A stretch of 64,000 nt of DNA from Paraburkholderia edwinii (GTDB taxonomy: Bacteria > Pseudomonadota > Gammaproteobacteria > Burkholderiales > Burkholderiaceae): the NCBI RefSeq assembly GCF_019428685.1, contig NZ_CP080095.1, positions 4,862,882-4,926,881 on the forward strand, read 5' to 3'. The notes beneath the pieces were generated by a model. The model was not told where the DNA came from, did not search any database, and was given only the letters and a program-made list of their open reading frames with translations. Shown piece after piece: positions 27,942-38,107 of this stretch. The position numbers and the translations under genes were made by a program. Each line of letters begins with the position of its first letter. Position 1 is the first letter of the stretch.

Positions 27942-28934
27942 TCAATGCGCGGACTCGAGCGGCGCGACCGCTTGCTCGATCGAACCGAAAATCGACTTGC
28001 CCGCTTCGTCGAACATATCGATCTTCACCGTGTCGCCGTACTTCATGAATTCAGTTTGCGCCGCGCCGTGCTCGATCATCTCGAGACAGCGTTTCTCGGC
28101 GATACAGCAATAACCGCGCTTCGCATCCTTGTTCGACACCGTCCCCGAGCCGACGATGGTCCCCGCTCTCAGATTGCGTGTCTTCGCGGCGTGAGCGATC
28201 AGTTGCCCGAAGTGAAACACCATATCGACGCCCGCATCGGGTTGCCCAACTTTCTTGCCGTTCCAGTGCACTATCATCGGACGATGCACGCGGCCTTCGC
28301 GCCAATGCTCGCCGAGCTCGTCGGGGGTGACTGCGACCGGTGCGAACGACGTGGCCGGTTTGCTCTGGAAAAAGCCGAAGCCCTTCGCGAGTTCCGCCGG
28401 AATCAGATTGCGCAACGATACATCGTTGACAAGCGTGACAAGACGCACGCTTTTCAATGCGTGCTCGGGTTTGACGCCCATCGGCACATCGCCGGTCATC
28501 ACGGCAACTTCAGCCTCGAAATCGATGCCAAATTCCTCCGACGCGCAAACGATGTCGTCCTTCGGCCCGATAAAGTCGTCGCTGCCGCCCTGGTACATCA
28601 GCGGATCGGTCCAGAACTCGGGCGGCATCTCGGCGCCGCGCGCGCGGCGTACGAGTTCGACGTGATTCACATACGACGACGCATCCGCCCACTGGAACGC
28701 GCGCGGCAGCGGCGCCATGCAGTCTTTTGCATCGAACGCGAACGCGTTGCGGGCGCGCCCCTGATTCAATGCGTCGTACAGGTCGCGCAGTTGCGGCGCG
28801 TAAAAGGTCCAGTCATCGAGCGCGCGTTGCAGTGTCGCGACGATTCCGTCGGCGACCGCGGCAGTTTGCAGGTCGCGGGACACGACGATCAGCTGACCGT
28901 CGCGAGTGCCGTCCTTCAGCGTGGCAAGTTTCAT
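27942..28934 (-). CDS. Fumarylacetoacetate hydrolase family protein
   Basis: 330 residues. FAH-type features: metal-binding acidic residues in FGIDFEAEVAVM and VTLVNDVSLRN, then FFQSKPATSFAP and GTIVGSGTVSNKD. The family hydrolyses C-C bonds in beta-diketo acids such as fumarylacetoacetate or acts as a decarboxylase/isomerase in aromatic degradation. The divergent IclR-type regulator at 29072 is a likely controller. The paralogue type cannot be fixed without a tree. Confidence 0.85.
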   Translation of the reverse strand: MKLATLKDGTRDGQLIVVSRDLQTAAVADGIVATLQRALDDWTFYAPQLRDLYDALNQGRARNAFAFDAKDCMAPLPRAFQWADASSYVNHVELVRRARGAEMPPEFWTDPLMYQGGSDDFIGPKDDIVCASEEFGIDFEAEVAVMTGDVPMGVKPEHALKSVRLVTLVNDVSLRNLIPAELAKGFGFFQSKPATSFAPVAVTPDELGEHWREGRVHRPMIVHWNGKKVGQPDAGVDMVFHFGQLIAHAAKTRNLRAGTIVGSGTVSNKDAKRGYCCIAEKRCLEMIEHGAAQTEFMKYGDTVKIDMFDEAGKSIFGSIEQAVAPLESAH

Positions 28935-29071
28935 AGGCGGTAAAGCGGGTGAGTGACGATAAGAGGAATGTATTCTACGATGGTGAATCGGCGCCGCCCA
29001 TCCGCATTGTCATCGCATCGACCTGAATGCAACGCGCGGCCTTCCATTTTTTCGAATTGCGCATATTGGTC

Positions 29072-29959
29072 ATGTCCTCCGCAGCCCGCTCAGGTATATC
29101 AACGGACGAGTCAAACGAACCGCACGATTCCGCCATCGATGACGAAACCGGCGACGCGCATGAACGCGGCGAAGAAAAGCTGCGCTCCGGCATTCAATCG
29201 ATCGAAGTCGGCTTTCGCCTGCTCGAGGTGCTGACGCACGAGCCGCGCGCGATGATGCTGCGCGACCTCGCGCAACGCGCGGGCATGAGTCCGGCGAAAG
29301 CGCATCGCTATCTGGTCAGTTTCTTGCGACTTGGCGTCGTTGCGCAAGATCCGTTGTCGGGCCGCTATGAGCTCGGCGGCTTTGCGTTGCAATTGGGTTT
29401 AGCGCGTCTGGCGAGAGTCGACGGCGTGAAACTGGCGCGCATCGCGCTCGCCGAACTGCGCGACCGGCTCGATATGACAGTCGGCATCGCCGTATGGGGC
29501 AATCAGGGGCCGACCGTCGTGCACTGGATGGAATCGAGTTATCCGGCGAAGGCGTCGTTGAAGCTCGGCGACGTCATGCCGCTGCTCAGCTCCGCGACAG
29601 GTCTATTGTTCGCCGCGTATCTGCCGCGCAACAAGACGGCCGTGATGATGGAACGCGAACTCGCGGATACGCGCCGTTCGTCGCAGACGAGCGGCCCGCG
29701 CAACGCCGACGACGTCGAACGCCTGCTCGAAGAGGTGCGCGCACATGGCGCGGCTCGCGTCGAAGGGATGCTGCTGCCGACCATTCACGCGTTTTGCGTG
29801 CCCGTCTTCGATTCGACCGGCGACCTTGCGCTCGGACTCATCGCGCTCGGTCATGAAGGTGCGTTCGATATTCGCTGGGAAGGTGAAGTCGACACCGCGT
29901 TGCGCGAATGCGCGGAAAAGCTCTCTTATGAACTCGGGTACAGTTCGACACCGCGTTAG
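29072..29959 (+). CDS. IclR-family transcriptional regulator
   Basis: 295 residues from ATG 29072 (ATG 29027 is an alternative; neither has a clear ribosome site). After an acidic N-terminal tail there is a winged helix (GFRLLEVLTHEPRAMMLRDLAQRAG, then SPAKAHRYLVSFLRLG) and an IclR effector domain ending GLIALGHEGAFDI. Divergent from the FAA hydrolase gene, which it may control together with the enoyl-CoA hydratase gene. Confidence 0.85.
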   Translation: MSSAARSGISTDESNEPHDSAIDDETGDAHERGEEKLRSGIQSIEVGFRLLEVLTHEPRAMMLRDLAQRAGMSPAKAHRYLVSFLRLGVVAQDPLSGRYELGGFALQLGLARLARVDGVKLARIALAELRDRLDMTVGIAVWGNQGPTVVHWMESSYPAKASLKLGDVMPLLSSATGLLFAAYLPRNKTAVMMERELADTRRSSQTSGPRNADDVERLLEEVRAHGAARVEGMLLPTIHAFCVPVFDSTGDLALGLIALGHEGAFDIRWEGEVDTALRECAEKLSYELGYSSTPR

Positions 29960-30065
29960 TCGCACGCGCGGAACGCGGGACGAATCCATGCGGTCGAAAG
30001 TTGAATGTCGAGTGCTGCCGCCCCTCGGGCTCATTATTTTTCGTCCGTAAAAACTCACCGTTTCG

Positions 30066-31472
30066 ATGTCGTCTCCGTCCGTCGCACGCCGCTCCGATCG
30101 TCCACCGCGCGCTCCTTCGCCCCGCTTGCTGCGTTGGCGCTGGATTGCCGTGGTGGTGGTCGTGGCAGTCGCGCACTGGATCGCCGCACAATGGTTCGAG
30201 CGGCATCGCGACACGTTCAAGCCGGCCGATAAACAGCATGTGCCGGTGCAGGTTGCGTTGCTGAGGCCCGAACGCATCGAACAGCAACCGGCTGGCGCGG
30301 CAGCGCCGGCTGCCACGCCAGCACCGCAGCAGAAACCGCCGGCACAAGCCCCGCGCGCGCACGCGCTAACCGCGATTCGACCCGAGCAGAAACCGAAAAA
30401 GCGGCCGGCACTGCGACCGCCTGCCACGCAAAGCACGACGGACGAAAAGGCTCAGCCGGAACCGGCCGAAGCCGCGAGTGACGCGGCTAGCACAAACGCA
30501 AATGCGACGGCCGCGTCGAGCCCCGCGGCGGCTTCATCGTCACAAGCACAAGCCGCCAATGGCGCAAGCGGAACAGGCACAGCAAGCGGCACAAACACCG
30601 GCAACGGCAACGCCGCTCACGCGGCACCGGGCGTCAAATTCTCGGTCCCGCCATCGGGCGACCTCGTGTACGACACGTTCTACAACGGCGTCCGCAACCA
30701 GCCCGGCACGATCCATTGGGAAAGCGACGGGCACACCTATCGCCTCGTCGTCGCGGTGCCGCTGCCGTTCGTCGGCACATACAGCTACGAAAGCCATGGC
30801 CGTGTCGACGCCTTCGGTCTTGCGCCGGACCAATACATCGAAACGCACGGCCGGCGCGGTCAGGATGTGACCGTGTTTAATCGCGACACGAAGCAGATCG
30901 TGTTCACGCGCACGCCGAAAACGCTCGCGCTACAGGACGGCGCGCAAGATCGCTTCAGCATGATCATGCAGCTCGCGAGCCTCGTGCGCGGCGCGCCTGA
31001 CGCATACAGACCTGGCGTCACGCGCGAGTTCTACGTGACAGACAACGACAGCGGCGAAATCTGGCCAATCGAAACGATTGGTAACGAAACCGTGCGAACG
31101 CAACAGGGTTTTGTCGAGGCGCGGCACTTCACACGCCTGCCGCGCCACGAAGGCGATCGACGTCGCATCGACGTCTGGCTTGCCCCGTCGCTCGGCTGGT
31201 TACCCGTGCGTTTCGTACAGACCGAACCGAACGGAACACAGGTGGAATTACTGTGGCACGGCGAGACCGCCGCAACGGACTCGGGCGCGGCGCAGACGAA
31301 CGATCAGAACCCGAGCCCGGCCGCGGGTTCGACCGATCAAAACGACCAGAACGATCAAAACCATCAAGCCGATCAACCCGGTTCCACCGGTTCAACGGCT
31401 ATGCCGGCAGCGGGCCCGCAACCTGCGGCGCCATCGGCTGCGGACCCGACCAGCAACTACGAAAAACCATAG
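30066..31472 (+). CDS. DUF3108 domain protein with Ala/Pro/Gln-rich linker
   Basis: 468 residues. One N-terminal transmembrane helix (LRWRWIAVVVVVAVAHWIAA), a long low-complexity linker rich in Ala, Pro, Gln, Thr and Asn (about residues 60-190), and a C-terminal DUF3108 domain (PPSGDLVYDTFYNGVRNQ ... GEIWPIETIGNETV). A further Asp/Gln/Asn-rich tail ends it. DUF3108 proteins are periplasmic beta-rich proteins of unknown role. It is not clearly in an operon. Confidence 0.8.
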   Translation: MSSPSVARRSDRPPRAPSPRLLRWRWIAVVVVVAVAHWIAAQWFERHRDTFKPADKQHVPVQVALLRPERIEQQPAGAAAPAATPAPQQKPPAQAPRAHALTAIRPEQKPKKRPALRPPATQSTTDEKAQPEPAEAASDAASTNANATAASSPAAASSSQAQAANGASGTGTASGTNTGNGNAAHAAPGVKFSVPPSGDLVYDTFYNGVRNQPGTIHWESDGHTYRLVVAVPLPFVGTYSYESHGRVDAFGLAPDQYIETHGRRGQDVTVFNRDTKQIVFTRTPKTLALQDGAQDRFSMIMQLASLVRGAPDAYRPGVTREFYVTDNDSGEIWPIETIGNETVRTQQGFVEARHFTRLPRHEGDRRRIDVWLAPSLGWLPVRFVQTEPNGTQVELLWHGETAATDSGAAQTNDQNPSPAAGSTDQNDQNDQNHQADQPGSTGSTAMPAAGPQPAAPSAADPTSNYEKP

Positions 31473-31645
31473 CCGCTGCAAGGTCGAACGAGGGTCGAAC
31501 GAGGCCCATTCTTCATCGGGCTGCAGAAACTTCCATGCGCGGCATCGATCGCACGTCGATGCCCGTCATCGGGCATGATGCGCAACGCAACGCGTGCCAT
31601 CCAGGCGCATCACTCTACGCATCACCTTTTGCAAAAGGAGCAAGC

Positions 31646-32434
31646 ATGCAAGTGAACGTCAACGGCATCGATACCCGCTATGTGCTGAGCAATGAGGGCG
31701 GCGGCCCGTGGCTGACCTTTATCCATCAGCTGGGCGGCGACCTGTCGATCTGGGATCAGCTTGCCGGTTACTTTCGCAACAACTTCACCGTGTTACGTTA
31801 CGACATCCGCGGCCACGGCGAGTCTGCCGCGCCTACGGCTCCGTTCACCGTGGCCGATCTGTCGAACGATCTGGCCGCGTTGCTCGACGCGCTTGGCGCG
31901 AAAAGCACGCATGTCGTCGGCATGTCGCTGGGCGGCGCGATCGCGCAGCAGTTCGCGCTCGATCATGCATCGCGCGTCGATACGCTCACGCTCGCCGATA
32001 CGTTCGCCCGCACCGCGCCCGAATCACGCAGTATCTGGGATCAACGTATCGAAACCGCACGGCGCGACGGCGTCGCGTCGCTCGCCCCAGCGTCGCTCGA
32101 ACGTTGGCTTACGCCGGACTTTCAGCACGCACACCCTGAAGTTGTGGAACAGATTCGGGACGTCTATATCCACACGTCCGTAGAGGGCTTCGCGCTCGCC
32201 TGCGCAGCGCTGCGCGAATTCGATCTGCGCGATAGACTGGTGGAAATACGGACGCCTACGCTCGCGGTAGCCGGCCGCCATGACACAGGCACGCCTCCTG
32301 CTGCTACACAGGCGATAGCCGATGCTATCCGGGGGGCGCGATTCGAGGTACTGGATGCGGCTCATCTCGCGCCCATCGAGCAGTCACAGCGTTTTGCGGC
32401 CTTGCTCGAAACGTTTTTGCAGTCACGGGTCTAA
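31646..32434 (+). CDS. Alpha/beta hydrolase, 3-oxoadipate enol-lactonase-like
   Basis: 262 residues from ATG 31646, preceded by AAAAGGAG. The nucleophile elbow GMSLGG, the oxyanion region FIHQLGGDLSIWD, RGHGES, the acid in GRHDTGTPP and the late His in AAHLAPIEQS form a complete triad. The overall layout resembles PcaD, which opens beta-ketoadipate enol-lactone in protocatechuate degradation; no other pca genes are nearby, so the substrate is uncertain. Confidence 0.75.
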   Translation: MQVNVNGIDTRYVLSNEGGGPWLTFIHQLGGDLSIWDQLAGYFRNNFTVLRYDIRGHGESAAPTAPFTVADLSNDLAALLDALGAKSTHVVGMSLGGAIAQQFALDHASRVDTLTLADTFARTAPESRSIWDQRIETARRDGVASLAPASLERWLTPDFQHAHPEVVEQIRDVYIHTSVEGFALACAALREFDLRDRLVEIRTPTLAVAGRHDTGTPPAATQAIADAIRGARFEVLDAAHLAPIEQSQRFAALLETFLQSRV

Positions 32435-32552
32435 CTACAAGGTCCGGAGAAATTACAAGCACCATACCGGACCCACCCCTTGAATTCCACGCCAAACGCT
32501 CCAATTACGGCGCAGGACTGGCCAGGAGCCAACGGAAATAAGGAGTGTCGCC

Positions 32553-32810
32553 ATGCAAATGATCTACAACAGCCCCAACTACTGTGTCGTCGAATTTCCA
32601 CCTCAGGACGGCCATCTCGCAATGAAGTCGGGCGGCTACGAGATTGTCGACAAGAACACTCAGCGCGAGATTTACATCGATGGAGCAATGGCGGCGAGCT
32701 TCCGCGAGCATGTACAAAAGCTGATCGAAGAAGAGCCGTCACTCGACGAAGTCGACGAGTTCCTCGGTCAGTTCGATAGTCTGATGCACCAGCCCGTCGT
32801 GTTGCATTAA
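32553..32810 (+). CDS. DUF3567 family small protein
   Basis: 85 residues. MQMIYNSPNYCVVEFPP and FREHVQKLIEEEPSLDEVDEFL match the DUF3567 family, restricted largely to betaproteobacteria, function unknown. AAGGAG precedes the ATG by 8 bases. A strong terminator follows at 32846. Confidence 0.82.
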   Translation: MQMIYNSPNYCVVEFPPQDGHLAMKSGGYEIVDKNTQREIYIDGAMAASFREHVQKLIEEEPSLDEVDEFLGQFDSLMHQPVVLH

Positions 32811-32845
32811 CGCACGCCGCGGCGACACCCCAGGCAACACTCATG

Positions 32846-32877
32846 AACCCCGTCCGGCATGCCGGACGGGGTTTTTC
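32846..32877 (+). terminator. Rho-independent terminator after the DUF3567 gene
   Basis: A 13-bp stem (AACCCCGTCCGGC / GCCGGACGGGGTT) with an AT loop is followed by a T run. Confidence 0.92.
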
Positions 32878-32979
32878 ATTGTGGTGCCGCCGCGCGATGC
32901 CGATCGTTGTTCGGCACACATTGCGCGCAATGATGGAAACGCTTCGCGCGCCGCCGGACGGTCGCGCCGCGTGCGGGCT

Positions 32980-32985
32980 ACAATG
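32980..32985 (+). promoter_or_regulatory. -10 element of metH (first gene)
   Basis: TACAAT preceded by GCGGGC, about 60 bases before the ATG at 33046. The predicted leader contains a GCGGTT-GAGA-AACCGC hairpin at 33003-33018 just upstream of the start region. No known riboswitch consensus was recognised. Confidence 0.45.
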
Positions 32986-33045
32986 TTGAGTTTCCTGAAA
33001 AAAAGCGGTTGAGAAACCGCCGAATGCCCTGAAGGCCTTTCTGCC

Positions 33046-34122
33046 ATGAACAAGCCTGCCCTTCCCGTTACTTCGTCTGCTTCGAACAGCGCTGCCGGTT
33101 ATACGCGCGGCACGGCGCTTCCGCCGTTGCTCCAGTCGCGCATTCTGATTCTCGACGGCGCGATGGGGACGATGATCCAGCGCTACAAACTCGGCGAAGC
33201 ACAGTATCGCGGCGAGCGTTTCAAGGCTTACCCGCGCGACATCAAAGGCAACAATGAATTGCTGTCGATCACGCAACCGCAGGTGATCAGTGAGATCCAC
33301 GAGCAATATCTGGCCGCGGGCGCCGATATCATCGAAACGAATACGTTCGGCGCAACGACGGTCGCGCAGGCCGACTACGGCATGGAAGATCTCGCCGAAG
33401 AGATGAATATTGCCTCGGCCAGGCTGGCACGCGCCGCATGCGACAAGTATTCGACGCCTGAGAAGCCGCGCTTTGTCGCCGGCGCGATCGGACCGACGCC
33501 GAAGACCGCGAGCATTTCGCCCGACGTCAACGATCCCGCCGCGCGCAACGTCACCTTCGACGAACTGCGCACCGCGTATTACCAGCAGGCGAAGGCGCTG
33601 CTCGAAGGCGGCGCCGATCTGTTCCTCGTCGAAACGATCTTCGATACGCTCAACGCGAAGGCCGCGCTTTTTGCGCTCGACGAACTGTTCGAAAACACGG
33701 GCGAGCGTCTGCCGATCATGATTTCGGGCACCGTCACGGATGCTTCAGGCCGCATTCTGTCGGGCCAGACGGTCGAAGCGTTCTGGAATTCGCTGCGTCA
33801 TGCGAAGCCGCTCACATTTGGCCTCAATTGCGCGCTCGGCGCAGCGCTGATGCGCCCATACATCGCCGAGCTGTCGAAGCTCTGCGATACGTATGTATCG
33901 TGCTACCCGAACGCGGGCCTGCCGAACCCGATGAGCGACACCGGCTTCGACGAACTGCCGGCCGATACGTCCGGGCTCCTGAAGGAATTTGCCGAAGCGG
34001 GCCTCGTGAATATCGCGGGCGGCTGCTGCGGCACGACACCCGAGCATATTGCCGCGATCGCGAAAGCGCTGAGCGAAGTCAAGCCGCGCAAGTGGCCGAC
34101 GCAATACCGCGATGCGGCCTGA
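33046..34122 (+). CDS. metH: Methionine synthase, homocysteine-binding module
   Basis: 358 residues. The Hcy-binding barrel has [11 protein letters not shown] near the N-terminus and the zinc ligands in LNCALG and GGCCGTTP. It covers only the first module of cobalamin-dependent methionine synthase; the folate, cobalamin and reactivation modules are in the next gene. Such a split is common in Burkholderia relatives. Start and stop are intact, so this is not a frameshift. The methyl group from methylcobalamin is moved to homocysteine here. Confidence 0.93.
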   Translation: MNKPALPVTSSASNSAAGYTRGTALPPLLQSRILILDGAMGTMIQRYKLGEAQYRGERFKAYPRDIKGNNELLSITQPQVISEIHEQYLAAGADIIETNTFGATTVAQADYGMEDLAEEMNIASARLARAACDKYSTPEKPRFVAGAIGPTPKTASISPDVNDPAARNVTFDELRTAYYQQAKALLEGGADLFLVETIFDTLNAKAALFALDELFENTGERLPIMISGTVTDASGRILSGQTVEAFWNSLRHAKPLTFGLNCALGAALMRPYIAELSKLCDTYVSCYPNAGLPNPMSDTGFDELPADTSGLLKEFAEAGLVNIAGGCCGTTPEHIAAIAKALSEVKPRKWPTQYRDAA

Positions 34123-34217
34123 ACTGTTCGGGCACATGAGCGGCAGATGAGCGGCACAACGCGCATCGCCACGAACCTTCTTCGCCTACGACGTCAACCC
34201 ACGCACTCCTGCAAGCC

Positions 34218-36935
34218 ATGACCGACCATACGCTGCGCCTCTCAGGCCTCGAACCGTTCAACGTCACGTCCGGAACGCTTTTCATCAATGTCGGCGAACG
34301 TACCAACGTGACCGGCTCGAAGGCCTTCGCCCGCATGATTCTCAACGGGCAGTTCGACGAAGCGCTCGCGGTCGCGCGTCAGCAGGTCGAAAACGGCGCG
34401 CAGGTGATCGACGTCAACATGGACGAGGCGATGCTCGATTCGAAGGCGGCGATGGTGCGCTTCATGAATCTGATCGCATCGGAACCGGACATCGCGCGCG
34501 TGCCGATCATGATCGACTCGTCGAAGTGGGAGGTGATCGAAGCGGGCCTGAAGTGCGTGCAGGGCAAGGCGATCGTCAACTCGATCTCGCTGAAGGAAGG
34601 CAAGGAAGCATTCGTTCATCACGCGAAGCTGATTCGCCGCTACGGCGCCGCGGCCGTCGTGATGGCGTTCGACGAAAAAGGCCAGGCCGATACGTTCGAG
34701 CGCAAGACCGAAATCTGCAGGCGCTCGTATGAAGTGCTGGTCAACGAAGTCGGCTTCCCGCCCGAAGACATCATCTTCGACCCGAATATCTTTGCCGTCG
34801 CAACGGGCATCGAAGAGCACAACAACTACGCGGTCGACTTCATCAACGCAACGCGCTGGATCAAGCAGAATCTGCCCCACGCGAAGATCAGCGGCGGCGT
34901 GTCGAACGTGTCGTTTTCGTTCCGCGGCAACGACCCGGTGCGCGAAGCGATTCATACGGTGTTCCTCTATCACGCGATCCAGGCGGGGATGGACATGGGC
35001 ATCGTCAACGCGGGTCAGTTGGGCGTCTACGCCGATCTCGACGCCGAGTTGCGCGAGCGCGTCGAAGATGTCGTGCTGAATCGCCGCGAAGATGCGACCG
35101 ACCGGCTGCTCGAGATCGCCGACCGGTTCAAGACCGGCGCCGCGAAGAAAGAAGAGAACCTCGAGTGGCGCAACCAGCCGGTCGAAAAGCGCCTTGCGCA
35201 TGCGCTCGTGCACGGCATCACGAATTTCATCGTCGAAGATACCGAAGAAGTGCGCGCGAAGATCGCCGCGAACGGCGGCCGACCGATCAATGTGATCGAA
35301 GGGCCGCTGATGGACGGCATGAATATCGTCGGCGACCTGTTCGGCCAGGGCAAGATGTTCCTGCCGCAGGTCGTGAAGTCGGCGCGCGTCATGAAGCAGG
35401 CCGTCGCTCACCTGATTCCGTTTATCGAAGAAGAAAAGAAGCAGCTGGCCGCAGCCGGCGGCGACGTGCGCGCGAAAGGCAAGATCGTCATCGCCACCGT
35501 GAAGGGCGACGTGCACGATATCGGCAAGAACATCGTGACGGTCGTGCTCCAGTGCAACAACTTCGAAGTGGTCAACATGGGCGTGATGGTCCCGTGCAAC
35601 GACATTCTCGCGAGGGCGAAAGTGGAAGGCGCGGACATCGTCGGTCTGTCGGGGCTCATCACGCCGAGCCTCGAGGAAATGGCCTATGTCGCGTCCGAAA
35701 TGCAGCGCGACGACTACTTCCGTGTGAAGAAGATTCCGCTGCTGATTGGCGGCGCGACGACCTCGCGCGTGCATACGGCGGTGAAGATTGCGCCGAACTA
35801 CGAAGGGCCTGTGGTTTACGTGCCCGACGCGTCGCGTTCGGTGTCGGTCGCATCGAGCTTGCTGTCCGATGAAGGCGCCGCGAAGTATCTCGACGAACTG
35901 AAGACCGACTACGATCGCATCCGTCAACAGCACGCGAACAAGAAAGCGCAACCGATGGTAACGCTTGGAGCAGCGCGTGCGAACAAAACGAAGATCGACT
36001 GGAGTGCGTATCAACCGGTCAAGCCGAAGTTCATCGGGCGCCGCGTGTTCAAGAACTTCGATCTGAACGAGCTCGCGAACTATATCGACTGGACGCCGTT
36101 CTTCCAGACGTGGGATCTGGCTGGAAAATATCCGGCCATTCTCAACGATGAAATCGTCGGCGAATCGGCGCGGCGCGTGTTCTCGGACGCGAAGTCGATG
36201 CTCGCGCGGCTGATTCAGGGCCGCTGGCTGTCCGCAAACGGCGTGATTGCGCTGCTGCCGGCCAATACCGTCAACGACGACGATATCGAGATCTACACCG
36301 ACGAATCGCGCAGCGAAATCGCGCTCACGTGGCGCAATCTGCGTCAGCAAAGCGAGCGTCCGGTGATCGATGGCGTGATGCGGCCGAACCGGTCGATCGC
36401 GGACTTCATCGCGCCGAAAGATTCGGGCGTCGCCGACTATATCGGCATGTTCGCGGTCACCGCGGGCATCGGCGTCGACGCGAAGGAAAAGCAGTTCGAA
36501 AAGGACCACGACGACTACAGCGCCATCATGCTGAAGGCGCTCGCGGACCGTTTCGCGGAAGCGTTCGCCGAAGCGATGCACGCGCGCGTGCGGCGCGACC
36601 TGTGGGGTTACGCGGCCAGTGAGTCGCTGAACAACGACGAGATGATCGACGAAAAGTACCGCGGCATTCGTCCGGCGCCCGGCTACCCCGCGTGCCCGGA
36701 CCATCTGGTCAAGCGCGACATGTTCGACGTGCTGCAGGCCGGCGAGATCGGCATGAGCGTGACCGAATCGCTGGCCATGCTGCCGGCCGCGAGCGTTTCG
36801 GGCTTCTACCTCGCGCATCCGGATAGCACGTACTTCTCGGTCGGCAAGATCGGTGAAGACCAGTTGGACGACTACGCGCAGCGCATGTCGCTTTCGAAGG
36901 AAGATGCGAAGCGCGCGCTGGCCCCGCAGCTCTAA
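34218..36935 (+). CDS. metH: Methionine synthase, folate/cobalamin/reactivation modules
   Basis: 905 residues. In order: pterin-binding ([14 protein letters not shown]), cobalamin-binding with [10 protein letters not shown] (axial His ligand, DxHxxG) and [13 protein letters not shown], and the AdoMet reactivation domain with [12 protein letters not shown]. It works with the homocysteine module encoded 95 bases upstream to regenerate methionine from methyl-tetrahydrofolate. A 901-codon open frame runs antisense through almost all of it and is a codon-bias shadow. Confidence 0.95.
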   Translation: MTDHTLRLSGLEPFNVTSGTLFINVGERTNVTGSKAFARMILNGQFDEALAVARQQVENGAQVIDVNMDEAMLDSKAAMVRFMNLIASEPDIARVPIMIDSSKWEVIEAGLKCVQGKAIVNSISLKEGKEAFVHHAKLIRRYGAAAVVMAFDEKGQADTFERKTEICRRSYEVLVNEVGFPPEDIIFDPNIFAVATGIEEHNNYAVDFINATRWIKQNLPHAKISGGVSNVSFSFRGNDPVREAIHTVFLYHAIQAGMDMGIVNAGQLGVYADLDAELRERVEDVVLNRREDATDRLLEIADRFKTGAAKKEENLEWRNQPVEKRLAHALVHGITNFIVEDTEEVRAKIAANGGRPINVIEGPLMDGMNIVGDLFGQGKMFLPQVVKSARVMKQAVAHLIPFIEEEKKQLAAAGGDVRAKGKIVIATVKGDVHDIGKNIVTVVLQCNNFEVVNMGVMVPCNDILARAKVEGADIVGLSGLITPSLEEMAYVASEMQRDDYFRVKKIPLLIGGATTSRVHTAVKIAPNYEGPVVYVPDASRSVSVASSLLSDEGAAKYLDELKTDYDRIRQQHANKKAQPMVTLGAARANKTKIDWSAYQPVKPKFIGRRVFKNFDLNELANYIDWTPFFQTWDLAGKYPAILNDEIVGESARRVFSDAKSMLARLIQGRWLSANGVIALLPANTVNDDDIEIYTDESRSEIALTWRNLRQQSERPVIDGVMRPNRSIADFIAPKDSGVADYIGMFAVTAGIGVDAKEKQFEKDHDDYSAIMLKALADRFAEAFAEAMHARVRRDLWGYAASESLNNDEMIDEKYRGIRPAPGYPACPDHLVKRDMFDVLQAGEIGMSVTESLAMLPAASVSGFYLAHPDSTYFSVGKIGEDQLDDYAQRMSLSKEDAKRALAPQL

Positions 36936-37100
36936 CGGTGCGCGCACTCTTCAACGGCGCGCCCACTATATCGGCGCGCAAAGACTGAATATTTCCGGCG
37001 ATCGAGTTTTCGGCTTTGTAAACTGCAGCGGCTTGATCACGCCGCATGCGTCGGCAAGAACGCGCGGCATCTTACTGGCAACCGTCCCGGAGAAAATCGT

Positions 37101-37295
37101 ATGAAGAAGCTGTCGCTGATGTGGATGGCCGTATCGCTTGCCGCCGGTGCTGCGCCGGCGTTCGCGCAAGGCGGGTCGAGCTCGGTGAGCTCGTATTCGC
37201 CGCCGACGGAACAGCACGTGAAAAAGCCGAAGCACAAGAAGGCGAAGAAAGGCGCGTCCGCGCCGGCCGCCGCGCCCCAAGGCGCAAGCCAATAA
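37101..37295 (+). CDS. Small secreted Lys/Ala-rich protein
   Basis: 64 residues. A signal peptide (KKLSLMWMAVSLAAGAAPAFAQ) is followed by a short Ser-rich stretch and a basic tail with KKPKHKKAKKG. GGAGAA precedes the ATG. Function unknown; about 40 residues would remain after processing. Confidence 0.65.
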   Translation: MKKLSLMWMAVSLAAGAAPAFAQGGSSSVSSYSPPTEQHVKKPKHKKAKKGASAPAAAPQGASQ

Positions 37296-37347
37296 GTAGC
37301 CGGGCAGACCGGTCACCCGCAGCGCAACGCCGCCGCAAGTGCACGGC

Positions 37348-37388
37348 AAAAAACAAAGCCCGCCTTGCACAGCGTGCGAGGCGGGCTT
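37348..37388 (-). terminator. Terminator of the DUF1840 gene
   Basis: A long stem (AAGCCCGCC ... GGCGGGCTT with GCAC/GTGC inside) is followed on the minus strand by a T run. It lies about 100 bases downstream of the DUF1840 stop at 37493. Confidence 0.85.
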
Positions 37389-37492
37389 CGCTAAGAGACG
37401 GTAGAAGCGGTAGATACGGCTGACACGGCGGATAACACGCACAACGCGTGAACACGCGCGGCACATCCACCGCGCGCCGCAATCGCCGCGAC

Positions 37493-37819
37493 TCAGATCC
37501 CCCAGACGATATCCGCGTTCTCTTTCTGCGCCGCGCGCAGCATATCGAGGAACGGATAGGCACGTTGTGCGAGACCGATCGGGATTTCGTGCGGTTCGTG
37601 ACCTTCTTCGCCTTCATGGAAGTGGCCATCGTGCTCGGCGCGTTCCTGCTTGTCGGTGACGATAGCCGCTTCCAGCTTCGTAATTGCAGCGCCGAGTTCG
37701 TCATGCGTGATGACGCCGCGTTGACCGAGATTCTTGCCCACAATGCCGACGAGATACTGGGCGAGATTCTCCAACATCATCACATCCGGCGTGGCACGAC
37801 ACTTGAAAGTAATCAGCAT
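37493..37819 (-). CDS. DUF1840 family protein
   Basis: 108 residues. MLITFKCRATPDVMMLENLAQYLVGIVGK and the C-terminal QRAYPFLDMLRAAQ match DUF1840, a short betaproteobacterial family of unknown function. A central His/Glu-rich stretch (HDGHFHEGEEGHEPHE) could bind metal. Divergent from argS. Confidence 0.82.
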   Translation of the reverse strand: MLITFKCRATPDVMMLENLAQYLVGIVGKNLGQRGVITHDELGAAITKLEAAIVTDKQERAEHDGHFHEGEEGHEPHEIPIGLAQRAYPFLDMLRAAQKENADIVWGI

Positions 37820-37996
37820 GACTGTTCCCTTTTCGTTTTGTTGATCTCTCCCTCGGCGGCGACTGGCGAGGCGGGCCTGCGCGGCGATATTGCCGGTTCC
37901 TGCGCGGGGCTTTTCGCCATGCCATCAGGCGCTTCTCGCACGCTGTTCAAGCCGCGCCGGCGCGCCTCGTCCCGACCGGGCATCTAATTGGACATA

Positions 37997-38010
37997 TTAG
38001 CACCTGCTAA
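37997..38010. promoter_or_regulatory. Perfect inverted repeat over the argS promoter region
   Basis: TTAGCA-CC-TGCTAA lies about 100 bases upstream of argS, and its right arm overlaps a TAAAAT -10-like hexamer (38008-38013). It could be an operator or a promoter hairpin. Confidence 0.4.
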
Positions 38011-38107
38011 AATCCGTCCTGATGGAATGCGCCCGCCGCCGTGCGCGCGTACACGCATTCGACGCAACCCCGTCTGACCCGACTGCCTCACTGGACACGC
38101 AACAAGC

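Noticed and set aside
32431..33306. 291-codon minus-strand frame over the DUF3567 gene and metH promoter
   Set aside because: It runs through a strong terminator and promoter of real genes and has no recognisable protein.
34242..36947. 901-codon open frame antisense to the second metH gene
   Set aside because: It mirrors metH codons exactly, has no ribosome site and its protein is Arg/His/Asp-rich without motifs; high GC keeps this frame open.
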